Shown here: positions 26,632 through 33,003 of the stretch, piece after piece | How the letters are laid out: each line of letters begins with the position of its first letter | How positions within the stretch are numbered: the stretch's first letter is position 1 | Origin: an uncultured Alphaproteobacteria bacterium | GTDB lineage: Bacteria > Pseudomonadota > Alphaproteobacteria > HIMB59 > GCA-002718135 | Direction: 5' to 3' | NCBI GenBank assembly: GCA_902530685.1 | Contig: CACAAZ010000015.1 | Location: forward strand, 1 to 33,003 | Length of the DNA: 33,003 nt | Notes under the pieces: generated by a model | Databases searched by the model: none | Seen by the model: the letters and a program-made list of their open reading frames with translations, nothing else | What the model was told of the DNA's origin: nothing | Program-made: the position numbers and the translations under genes

Positions 26632-27330
26632 TTATATTTCCTTTTTATATAGATCTGGTCTTAATTTTTTAGTTTTTTCAACCGATTTTTCTTTTCTCCA
26701 CTTATCAATTTTTTCATGATGACCTGATGTTAAAACATCTGGAACTTCATGTTTATTTCCCTGAATATCTTCCCAGGTTTGTGGTCTGGTATAATGAGGA
26801 TATTCAAGCAGGTTATTAGAAAAAGATTCTTCTAATAAACTTTGTGGCTGCCCTAATACTCCAGGAATGAGACGAATACAACCTTCAACTAACACCTGAG
26901 CAGCAATCTCGCCACCAGAAAGGACGTAATCACCGATACTTATTTCCTGAAAATCAAGAATTTCTATAGCTCTTTGGTCAACCCCTTCAAATCTACCGCA
27001 CAAAATAAGCATTTCATCATGTTTTGATAGATCATTAAGTTTAGCTTGAGATAATTTCTGACCTGATGGTGTTAGAAAAATTTTGCAGTAATTATCGGTT
27101 TTGAACGTGATTGAATTTAATGCTTTTTCTATCACATCTGGACGAATAACCATTCCAGGGCCTCCCCCAAAAGGTTCATCATCAACACTTCTTCTTTTAT
27201 CAATTCCAAAATTATGTAGATTGACTATCTCGAGAGAAAATTTTTTTTTGTTTAATGCATTTCCGATTACAGAATATCCTAGTGAGCCAGGAAACATCTC
27301 AGGATAACAGGTTAAAATTACTACTCTCAT
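26632..27330 (-). CDS. trmD: tRNA (guanine-N1)-methyltransferase
   Basis: TrmD methylates G37 of tRNAs that read CNN codons, preventing frameshifts. With the ATG at 27330 the protein is 232 residues and begins [15 protein letters not shown], the family's N-terminus. A TTG at 27339 inside the rimM end would add three residues; the ATG is preferred. Family signatures are [28 protein letters not shown], the deep trefoil-knot SAM site [12 protein letters not shown], and HYTRPQTWE. It starts two bases after the rimM stop and ends one base before rplS, the usual rpsP-rimM-trmD-rplS order. Confidence 0.95.
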   Translation of the reverse strand: MRVVILTCYPEMFPGSLGYSVIGNALNKKKFSLEIVNLHNFGIDKRRSVDDEPFGGGPGMVIRPDVIEKALNSITFKTDNYCKIFLTPSGQKLSQAKLNDLSKHDEMLILCGRFEGVDQRAIEILDFQEISIGDYVLSGGEIAAQVLVEGCIRLIPGVLGQPQSLLEESFSNNLLEYPHYTRPQTWEDIQGNKHEVPDVLTSGHHEKIDKWRKEKSVEKTKKLRPDLYKKEI

Positions 27331-27331
27331 T

Positions 27332-27838
27332 TTAATCAAGAATACCAGGTATTGGATCAGCTATAATTTCTTTTTTATTGATATTAATTGATAAAATATT
27401 TGTTTTATCAAAAGGTATAAGAGTAAGTTTGGTATTATATTTGACTTCTAATAAATCACCTGCCCCAAAATTTTGAACGCTTAAAACTTTTCCAATACTA
27501 GTATTGTCTTTCAAGAAAATCATGCATTCGATTAGATCATTTATGTAAAATTCATTATCTTTTGTTTTTGGAAAAAACTTCTTATTTGAAAAAATTTTTT
27601 GACCTTTAAGCTCTAAAACATCTTCTCTAGAAAAGTATTTTTCAACTTGAACAACACACTTATTATTTTTAAATAAAATATTTTTAAAATTCCAAGCAAC
27701 TGAACCATCAGAATTATAATAGTTTTTTAAATTTTTAAAAACTTCAAACGAAGTAGTCATCATATTAACTCTTATTTCACCTTTTAATCCTAAAGGAGAT
27801 CCAAACTGACCAACAAGAATAATATTTTTATTACTCAA
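27332..27838 (-). CDS. rimM: Ribosome maturation factor RimM
   Basis: RimM helps assemble the head of the 30S subunit by binding ribosomal protein S19. The 168 residues have the N-terminal RimM domain (LVGQFGSPLGLKGEIRVN, about 8-25) and a C-terminal PRC-barrel with FYINDLIECMIF, GKVLSVQNFGAGDLLEV and the terminal IPFDKTNILSI...IADPIPGILD. Length is typical. It follows rpsP by 14 bases, as in most bacteria. Confidence 0.93.
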   Translation of the reverse strand: MSNKNIILVGQFGSPLGLKGEIRVNMMTTSFEVFKNLKNYYNSDGSVAWNFKNILFKNNKCVVQVEKYFSREDVLELKGQKIFSNKKFFPKTKDNEFYINDLIECMIFLKDNTSIGKVLSVQNFGAGDLLEVKYNTKLTLIPFDKTNILSININKKEIIADPIPGILD

Positions 27839-27852
27839 AGCAAAAATTGATT

Positions 27853-28365
27853 TTATTCTTTTTTAACTTCTGCTTCTTCTGCTTTTGGTTCTTCAGCAGG
27901 TTGTGCATCTTCAGCTGGCTTAACTTCTGCTTCTTCTGCTTTTGGTTCTTCAGCAGGTTGTGCATCTTCAGCTGGCTTAACTTCTGCTTCTTCTGCTTTT
28001 GGTTCTTCAGCCGCAGCTTTCGCAGATTCTTCTTTTTCTTTAGCGGCAGCTAAACGTTCCTGTGCTTTTTTCTTAGGTAGATGTTTTTTTGATTTTTCAG
28101 TAATAACTGGTTTTTCCATTACACCAAGATTACTAAGAAAAATAGATATTCTATCTGATGGTTTTGCTCCTTTTGCAATCCATTCTTTAGCTTTGTCTAA
28201 ATCCATTTTGACTCTATCAGCGCTATCCTTTGGAAGCATTGGGTTATAAGTTCCAATTTGATCAATAAATTTTCCATCTCTAGCTCTTCTAGAATCAGCA
28301 ACTACTATTCTATAAAATGGTCTTTTCTTTGCACCACCTCTTGATAATCTTATTCTTACTGGCAT
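27853..28365 (-). CDS. rpsP: Ribosomal protein S16 with long repetitive tail
   Basis: Residues 1 to about 85 are a standard S16: [40 protein letters not shown], and [17 protein letters not shown]. The usual length is 80-110, while this protein has 170. The tail (86-170) starts basic ([15 protein letters not shown]) and becomes acidic. It contains two perfect 19-residue repeats of the type [19 protein letters not shown] plus a partial third copy ending EVKKE, encoded by an exact 57-bp DNA repeat. The tail is probably disordered. A ribosome binding site (AAGGAAAT) precedes the ATG. The gene lies 12 bases after ffh. Confidence 0.95.
   Translation of the reverse strand: MPVRIRLSRGGAKKRPFYRIVVADSRRARDGKFIDQIGTYNPMLPKDSADRVKMDLDKAKEWIAKGAKPSDRISIFLSNLGVMEKPVITEKSKKHLPKKKAQERLAAAKEKEESAKAAAEEPKAEEAEVKPAEDAQPAEEPKAEEAEVKPAEDAQPAEEPKAEEAEVKKE
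27865..28011. repeat. 57-bp tandem repeat in rpsP, 2.6 copies
   Basis: Two identical 57-base units occupy 27865-27921 and 27922-27978, followed by 33 matching bases of a third (27979-28011). The unit length is a multiple of three, so the reading frame of rpsP is kept and each unit adds 19 residues. The full identity between units at third codon positions indicates recent duplication by slippage or unequal exchange. The repeat number may vary between strains or be miscounted in assembly. Confidence 0.93.
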
Positions 28366-28377
28366 TTTATTTCCTTT

Positions 28378-29742
28378 CTAATTTATGTTTGGAGGAAAAT
28401 TTCCTTGTAATTTTTGCATTAGATCACTGGGAATTCCTCCGTTACCCATTGATTTCATTCTCTTCATCATTTTTTGTGATTGGAGAAACTGTTTTAATAA
28501 CCTGTTAACGTCTTGAACTTTTGTTCCAGATCCTTTTGAAATTCTAATTTTACGTGAAGCCTTTATAATATCTGGATCAGCCCTTTCTTTTTTTGTCATT
28601 GAACTGATTATAGCTATTTGTTTATCAATCATTGAATTAGATATTTTATTTTCTGCCATTAACTTCTGTGCCTTTGAAACACCTGGCATCATAGAAAGTA
28701 AACCGGAGACTCCACCCATTTTACCCATTTGCTTTAATTGATTGGCAAAATCTTCAAGATCAAATTTTCCTTTAGCGATCTTTTTTGCCATATCTTCCAT
28801 TTCTTCTTTATCAATATTTTCAGCAGCCTTTTCGACAAGAGATACAATATCTCCCATACCTAAGATTCTTTGTGCAATTCTTTCAGGATGGAAAGGTTCA
28901 AAATTTTCTACTTTTTCACCTAGTCCTATAAATTTTATAGGAGAGTTTGTTATCGATTTAATTGATAGTGCTGCACCACCTCTGCTATCACCATCTATTC
29001 GAGTTAAAATTGATCCAGTAATATTTATTGCATCACTAAAACTTTTGGCTACATTTGCAGCATCTTGCCCTGTTAGAGCATCTGCTACTAATAATGTTTC
29101 GTCAGGTTTAAACTTATTTTCAATTTCTATTAATTCACTCATTAACTTTTTATCTACAACTTGTCGTCCAGCAGTATCTAAAATAAGAATATCGAATAAA
29201 TTTTTTTGAGCATAGTCTATAGAATCATCAACAATCTTACTGGCTGATGATAGATTGTTACTAAAAAAATCTGAGCCGGTTTCTTCAGCTAATATTTTTA
29301 ATTGTTCTTGTGCTGCTGGTCGATAAATGTCTGCTGATGCTAGTAAAATTTTTTTCTTTGAAGACTTCTTTAAAAAATAGGAAAGTTTGGCAATTGATGT
29401 TGTTTTCCCAGATCCCTGTAATCCACAAAACAATATTTTAGTTAATTGAGAAGAAGATAAATTTAGAGATTTATTTTCTGATCCAAGAATTTTTACAAGC
29501 TCATCTTGTACAAGCTTTATGATCATTTGATCTGGCTTAACAGATTTGAGAACTTCTTTTCCTAAAATGTTTGACTTGATGGAATTAATAAATTCTTTTA
29601 CTACAACTAAGGAAACATCTGCCTCTAAGAGAGCAATTCTTATTTCACGTAATGTAGATTCAAGATCTGTTTCTGATATAACAGCCTTACCCTGAATACT
29701 TTGAACAATTTTTTCAAATTTTGTGTTCAGTGTATCAAACAT
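28378..29742 (-). CDS. ffh: Signal recognition particle protein Ffh
   Basis: Ffh binds 4.5S RNA and signal sequences and targets nascent membrane proteins through FtsY. With the ATG at 29742 the protein has 454 residues and begins MFDTLNTKFEKIVQSIQGK, the standard N-terminus; the frame continues open for 20 codons upstream, but that part lies in the leader hairpin and has no family similarity. A GGAG sequence lies six bases before this ATG. Domains in order: N domain, G domain with P-loop GLQGSGKTTS (107-116), SADIYRPAAQEQL, LDTAGRQ and TRIDGDSRGGAALS, and the M domain with the SRKIRISKGSGTKVQDVN RNA-binding motif. It starts the minus-strand operon to asd. The 4.5S RNA gene itself is not recognised in the window. 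Confidence 0.96.
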   Translation of the reverse strand: MFDTLNTKFEKIVQSIQGKAVISETDLESTLREIRIALLEADVSLVVVKEFINSIKSNILGKEVLKSVKPDQMIIKLVQDELVKILGSENKSLNLSSSQLTKILFCGLQGSGKTTSIAKLSYFLKKSSKKKILLASADIYRPAAQEQLKILAEETGSDFFSNNLSSASKIVDDSIDYAQKNLFDILILDTAGRQVVDKKLMSELIEIENKFKPDETLLVADALTGQDAANVAKSFSDAINITGSILTRIDGDSRGGAALSIKSITNSPIKFIGLGEKVENFEPFHPERIAQRILGMGDIVSLVEKAAENIDKEEMEDMAKKIAKGKFDLEDFANQLKQMGKMGGVSGLLSMMPGVSKAQKLMAENKISNSMIDKQIAIISSMTKKERADPDIIKASRKIRISKGSGTKVQDVNRLLKQFLQSQKMMKRMKSMGNGGIPSDLMQKLQGNFPPNIN

Positions 29743-29762
29743 AAATCTCCAATAGCCTTTTA

Positions 29763-29793
29763 ACTCCAGGGCACGAAACTCGTGGGCTGGAGT
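29763..29793 (-). promoter_or_regulatory. Strong hairpin in the ffh leader
   Basis: The arms ACTCCAG (29763-29769) and CTGGAGT (29787-29793) pair perfectly, as do the inner arms CACGA (29772-29776) and TCGTG (29780-29784), with a symmetric two-base internal loop and a three-base loop. There is no T-run after it in either direction, so it is not a Rho-independent terminator. On the ffh strand it would lie within a few bases of the predicted mRNA 5' end and about 20 bases before the Shine-Dalgarno, so it may protect the transcript or control ffh translation. Confidence 0.55.
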
Positions 29794-29803
29794 ACCTATC
29801 ACA

Positions 29804-29831
29804 ATTGTAACAAGCTCAATTCGTTTACAAA
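29804..29831 (-). promoter_or_regulatory. Candidate ffh operon promoter
   Basis: On the minus strand, TTTGTA (29831-29826) and TACAAT (29809-29804) are 16 bases apart; the overlapping TTGTAA gives a 15-base spacer. TACAAT matches five of six -10 positions. The start would be near 29797, giving a leader of about 55 bases that begins just before the hairpin. The direction and distance fit the ffh-rpsP-rimM-trmD-rplS-leuCDB-asd operon. Confidence 0.45.
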
Positions 29832-29939
29832 TATAGGATTTATTCGTGACCCTCTATTAGCTGAATAATTGAAAGTCAAGTAATCTTAAATTTCCTATAT
29901 TTACTGAGATTTATTGATAAATTAGGTTATAAAACAAAT

Positions 29940-30758
29940 ATGCAAAAAGTAGACTTTATAAAAATGCATGGACTTGGGAACGATTTTGTTATCATAGATA
30001 AAAGGTCTAACAATATCGCAATTACTGAAGATCTTATTATAAGACTAAGTGACAGAAGAACTGGAGCAGGATGTGATCAATTAATCACAATTAATAATAC
30101 AAGTAATCAAAGTGCTGATGCTGAAATTGAAATTTTTAATCCTGGTGGTGATAGAGTCGAAGCTTGTGGTAATGGAACACGCTGCGTGGCAAAAATACTA
30201 TTTGATGAAGATTTAAATAAAGAAATTTTAAAAATTCAATCTGATGCAGGCATATTAGAATCAAAAAAAATAGATAACAATATAAGTGTAAACATGGGTT
30301 CAATGAAAAATACTTGGGATAAAATTCCTTTAAGTAAAGAAGTCGATACAATGAATATACCAATTTCAATTGATGGATATAGTTATGGAGTTGCTGTTAA
30401 TGTAGGTAATCCACATGTAGTTTTTTTTGGGAAATCGATCAAAGATACAGATCTTGAAAGTATAGGTCCTAGAATAGAAAATCATGAGCTCTTTCCAAAA
30501 AAAACTAATGTTGAAATAGTTGAAGTTATTAATTCAAATTTAATTGAAATGAGAGTTTGGGAACGTGGAGTTGGAATCACTTTAGCTTGTGGAAGTGGTG
30601 CCTGTGCGGCTGTATATGCGGCATGGAAAAAAGGATTGATTGAAAATAACGCTGAAGTGAAACTTGAAAAAGGATCACTGCACATAAATATAGTTAATAA
30701 TGAATCTATTATGACAGGACCTGCAGAAATAAGCTATCGGGGTAGTTTAGAGATATAA
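29940..30758 (+). CDS. dapF: Diaminopimelate epimerase
   Basis: DapF converts LL- to meso-diaminopimelate for lysine and peptidoglycan. The 272 residues contain both catalytic cysteines: Cys76 in NPGGDRVEACGNGTRC and Cys217 in ERGVGITLACGSGACA. The N-terminal KMHGLGNDFVIID (8-20) and VGNPHVVFF segments are also conserved. Length is normal. It is divergent from ffh across a 197-base intergenic region and followed by mtaB after three bases. A possible -10 (TATAAA) lies just before the ATG but without a convincing -35. Confidence 0.96.
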   Translation: MQKVDFIKMHGLGNDFVIIDKRSNNIAITEDLIIRLSDRRTGAGCDQLITINNTSNQSADAEIEIFNPGGDRVEACGNGTRCVAKILFDEDLNKEILKIQSDAGILESKKIDNNISVNMGSMKNTWDKIPLSKEVDTMNIPISIDGYSYGVAVNVGNPHVVFFGKSIKDTDLESIGPRIENHELFPKKTNVEIVEVINSNLIEMRVWERGVGITLACGSGACAAVYAAWKKGLIENNAEVKLEKGSLHINIVNNESIMTGPAEISYRGSLEI

Positions 30759-30761
30759 TTT

Positions 30762-32021
30762 ATGAAAAATAAAAACTACGTGGTCAATCTAGGTTGTAGA
30801 TTGAATATTTATGAAGGTGAAATTATTAAAAACCATCTTAAAACAAATAATTTAAATAATGTTACTGTAATAAACTCATGCGCAGTAACTGAAGAAGCTG
30901 AAAAAAAAGTTTCTTATGAAATTAGAAAGGCAAAAAAAAAATTTCCTAATAATAAAATAGTAGTTACAGGATGTGCTGCTCAAATCAATCCATTAAAATA
31001 TAAAGATTTAAAAGAAGTAGACTCAGTAATTGGGAACACAGAAAAATTAGAAACTTTAACATGGAAAAATATCGATCAGTCTAAAATTCTTAAAGTAGGA
31101 AATATATTAGAAGAAAGTAAAACAGTACCTAATTCAATTGAAAAATTTGAAGGAAAATCAAGAGCTTATATTGAAATACAACAAGGTTGTAACCATCGCT
31201 GTACTTTTTGTATCATTCCATTTGGCAGAGGCAATAATAGAAGTGTGCCTGCTGGAGAAATAATAAATAAAATAAAAAAAATTGTTAGCAATGGATATAA
31301 TGAAGTAGTCCTAACAGGGGTAGATATAACTGATTATGGAAAAGATCTTCCTGCAAAGCCTACTTTTTCTAACTTAATTAAAAGAATTCTAAAAATAGTA
31401 CCAGAATTAAGACAACTGCGTTTGTCTTCAATTGACTGCGCTGAAATAGACAAAGATTTTTGGGATGTTTTAAAGGACAAAAGATTGATGCCTCATTTTC
31501 ATATAAGTTTACAGGCTGGAAACAATTTAATTTTGAAAAGAATGAAAAGAAGACATTCAAGGGAAATGGCAATTAATTTTTGTAAAAAAGTTTTATCTAT
31601 TAGGGAAGATGCAACATTTGGTGCTGATATAATTGCCGGTTTTCCAACAGAGACAGAAACAATGTTTCAAGATTCAATTAAACTAGTCGATGAGTGTAAT
31701 TTAACTCATCTTCATATTTTTCCGTATTCACCAAGAGAGAACACTCCTGCATCTAGAATGCCTCAGGTTCAAAAAAATATTATCAAAGATAGAGCAAGAA
31801 GACTTAGAGAAAAAGGTATGGAAAAATTAATACAACATTTAAAAAAAAATATTGGAAAAAAGGAACAAATTTTAATTGAAAGTAGAAAAGAAAATTTTTC
31901 ACTTGGAAAAGATCAGCATTTTTTAAAAGTAAAACTTGAAGAAGAGTTTAAAGAGGGGAATATAATTTCCTGTATATACACAGGTGTAGAAAATGATACG
32001 TTATTAGCAAGAATAGCATGA
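30762..32021 (+). CDS. mtaB: tRNA t6A37 methylthiotransferase MtaB
   Basis: A radical-SAM methylthiotransferase that, in the MtaB family, adds a methylthio group to t6A at position 37 of tRNAs. The 419 residues have the N-terminal UPF0004 domain with cluster ligands Cys12 (NLGCRLN), Cys40 (NSCAVT) and Cys71 (TGCAAQ). The radical-SAM motif C-x3-C-x2-C is Cys143, Cys147 and Cys150 (QQGCNHRCTFC). A short TRAM-like C-terminal domain follows (ILIESRKENFSLGKDQHFL...). GADIIAGFPTE and FPYSPRENTPA are family-typical. The N-terminal NLGCRLNIYEGE pattern fits MtaB better than MiaB or RimO. It overlaps ftsY by four bases (ATGA). Confidence 0.88.
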   Translation: MKNKNYVVNLGCRLNIYEGEIIKNHLKTNNLNNVTVINSCAVTEEAEKKVSYEIRKAKKKFPNNKIVVTGCAAQINPLKYKDLKEVDSVIGNTEKLETLTWKNIDQSKILKVGNILEESKTVPNSIEKFEGKSRAYIEIQQGCNHRCTFCIIPFGRGNNRSVPAGEIINKIKKIVSNGYNEVVLTGVDITDYGKDLPAKPTFSNLIKRILKIVPELRQLRLSSIDCAEIDKDFWDVLKDKRLMPHFHISLQAGNNLILKRMKRRHSREMAINFCKKVLSIREDATFGADIIAGFPTETETMFQDSIKLVDECNLTHLHIFPYSPRENTPASRMPQVQKNIIKDRARRLREKGMEKLIQHLKKNIGKKEQILIESRKENFSLGKDQHFLKVKLEEEFKEGNIISCIYTGVENDTLLARIA

Positions 32022-32938
32022 GTTTGTTCTCAATATTTAAAGATAAGTTAAGTAAAACTTCAAATATACTTTCTTTTAATATTTTAGAGATTTTAAAAAA
32101 CAAAAAAATAGACGATTTAACTTTAGAAGAGTTAGAAAATGTTCTTATTTCATCTGATATTAGTTTGGATGTTGTCAATCAGCTAATAAATTCTATAAAA
32201 AAAATAAAAATTTCAAATGATGATGGAATAAATAATGTACTAGAAATCTTAGCTCAAAATATAGAAAGTATATTACTTCCAAGAGAACATGTTCTGATAA
32301 GTGAAAAAAATGATGAAAAAAAGATATTAATATTCGTTGGAGTAAACGGAAGTGGAAAGACAACCACTATTGGTAAAATTGCAAATAAAATTTTATCAAA
32401 TAAAAAAATTCTGATTGCAGCTTGTGATACATTTAGGGCAGCAGCTGTTGAGCAGTTGAAAAATTGGGCGAAAAGAAATAATAATGGTTTTATCGCTGGA
32501 GAAAGTAATCAAGATCCAGCAAGCGTAGCGTATCAGGCAACTGTAGAATTTGGAAAAGAAAATTATGATTTTTTACTTATTGATACTGCTGGAAGATTAT
32601 CAAATAATACTAACCTCATTAATCAGCTAATTAAATTGAAGAATGTTATCTCAAAAGTTAATTCCTCTTTTAATATTGAAACTGTGTTAGTTTTAGATGG
32701 AACAAATGGTTCGAACATGATTAAGCAAGTGGAAATCTTTGGAAATGAACTTGATGTATCAAGTCTTATAATAACTAAATTGGATGGAACAGCAAAAGGT
32801 GGAGCGTTAATTTCAATTGCAAATAAATTTGAAATCCCTATAAGTTATGTTGGTCTTGGAGAAAGTATTGAGGATCTTGTAACCTTTAATTCTCAAAACT
32901 TTGCTAGGTCTATTTTAAATCTAGAAGAACAAAAATGA
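32018..32938 (+). CDS. ftsY: Signal recognition particle receptor FtsY
   Basis: FtsY is the membrane-associated GTPase that receives the SRP-ribosome complex from Ffh. The 306 residues comprise an N domain (about 1-95) and a G domain with P-loop GVNGSGKTTTIGK (108-120), AACDTFRAAAVEQLKNW, LIDTAGRLSNN and TKLDGTAKGGALISI, ending YVGLGESIEDLVTFN. The long acidic A domain of E. coli FtsY is absent, as in many alphaproteobacteria; the N-terminal MSLFSIFKDKLSKTS may act as the membrane-contact helix. Its partner ffh is 2.3 kb away on the other strand. It overlaps mtaB and the next gene by four bases each. Confidence 0.95.
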   Translation: MSLFSIFKDKLSKTSNILSFNILEILKNKKIDDLTLEELENVLISSDISLDVVNQLINSIKKIKISNDDGINNVLEILAQNIESILLPREHVLISEKNDEKKILIFVGVNGSGKTTTIGKIANKILSNKKILIAACDTFRAAAVEQLKNWAKRNNNGFIAGESNQDPASVAYQATVEFGKENYDFLLIDTAGRLSNNTNLINQLIKLKNVISKVNSSFNIETVLVLDGTNGSNMIKQVEIFGNELDVSSLIITKLDGTAKGGALISIANKFEIPISYVGLGESIEDLVTFNSQNFARSILNLEEQK

Positions 32939-33003
32939 AGTCAGTTTATAAATTATTAATTGATATAGGACCACTTGCAGTATTCTTTATTTTTTATACA
33001 AGA
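32935..33003 (+). CDS. yciB: Septation protein A / YciB family, N-terminal fragment
   Basis: Only the first 23 codons are in the window. The sequence begins MKSVYKLLIDIGPLAVFFIF, which matches the hydrophobic N-terminus of the YciB/IspZ inner-membrane family (pattern K-x-L-x-D-x-x-P-x-x-x-FF). The ATG overlaps the ftsY stop by four bases (ATGA), and ftsY followed by this gene is common in alphaproteobacteria. The rest lies beyond the right edge, so the assignment depends on a short stretch and context. Confidence 0.7.
   Translation, partial: MKSVYKLLIDIGPLAVFFIFYTR

Noticed and set aside
27865-28011. CRISPR-like direct repeat
   Set aside because: The units are contiguous, without spacers, in frame within rpsP, and no cas genes are present.
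27847-28053. Plus-strand ORF with a Phe/Cys/Trp-rich repeat
   Set aside because: It is the antisense reading of the rpsP 57-bp repeat; the repeat structure comes from the S16 tail.
29763-29793. Rho-independent terminator between ffh and dapF
   Set aside because: The genes are divergent, so no transcript should end there, and no T-run follows the hairpin on either strand.
29743-29802. N-terminal extension of ffh by 20 codons
   Set aside because: It runs through the leader hairpin and is not similar to Ffh; the ATG at 29742 has a Shine-Dalgarno and matches the normal start.

Overview
The window is a very AT-rich piece of a bacterial chromosome, almost certainly from a streamlined marine alphaproteobacterium of the SAR11/Pelagibacter or HIMB59 kind. 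This placement is inferred from AT-rich codon use, very short or overlapping gene junctions, the single sdhCDAB-mdh-sucCDAB-lpd block, and the order ffh-rpsP-rimM-trmD-rplS-leuCDB-asd. No rRNA marker is present, so the exact lineage is open.

Region 1 (1-4462) is the accessory part. It holds the C-terminal piece of a trypsin-like serine protease, a 67-residue DUF1737 protein, an outer-membrane beta-barrel of the inverse-autotransporter type with no attached passenger, a secreted cysteine-rich protein with two DxDxDG calcium-loop motifs, and two tandem exported alpha/beta-hydrolase paralogues on the opposite strand.

Region 2 (4440-16389, all minus strand) is one compact operon transcribed sdhC-sdhD-sdhA-sdhB-mdh-sucC-sucD-sucA-sucB-lpdA. 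It covers 2-oxoglutarate to oxaloacetate: the 2-oxoglutarate dehydrogenase complex, succinyl-CoA synthetase, succinate dehydrogenase and malate dehydrogenase. The two hydrolases follow lpdA and may be cotranscribed with it.

Region 3 (16390-16717) is the only long gene-free stretch. Its right part (16583-16718) is an unusually GC-rich, foldable segment with promoter-like boxes just upstream. I call it a structured non-coding RNA gene, possibly 6S-like, identity unproven.

Region 4 (16718-21872) is a minus-strand chain (family-5 uracil-DNA glycosylase, MFS transporter, a 50-codon small ORF, zapE, membrane-anchored alpha/beta hydrolase) and a plus-strand group (DUF924 protein, tRNA-Arg(UCG), a decayed ypeA-type acetyltransferase with a nonsense codon and a frameshift).

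Region 5 (21869-29742, minus strand) is ffh-rpsP-rimM-trmD-rplS-leuC-leuD-leuB-asd: protein targeting, ribosome assembly, leucine synthesis and the aspartate-family pathway. Ribosomal proteins S16 and L19 both carry long Ala/Glu/Lys tails; the S16 tail contains an exact 57-bp tandem repeat.

Region 6 (29743-33003, plus strand) is dapF-mtaB-ftsY and the start of yciB/ispZ, divergent from ffh. A strong hairpin lies near the predicted 5' end of the ffh mRNA.

No insertion sequence, prophage, CRISPR array or origin was recognised. Most of the window is ordinary core metabolism; the items most worth a second look are the structured RNA, the barrel/secreted-protein pair, the hydrolase pair, the two ribosomal-protein tails and the ypeA pseudogene.
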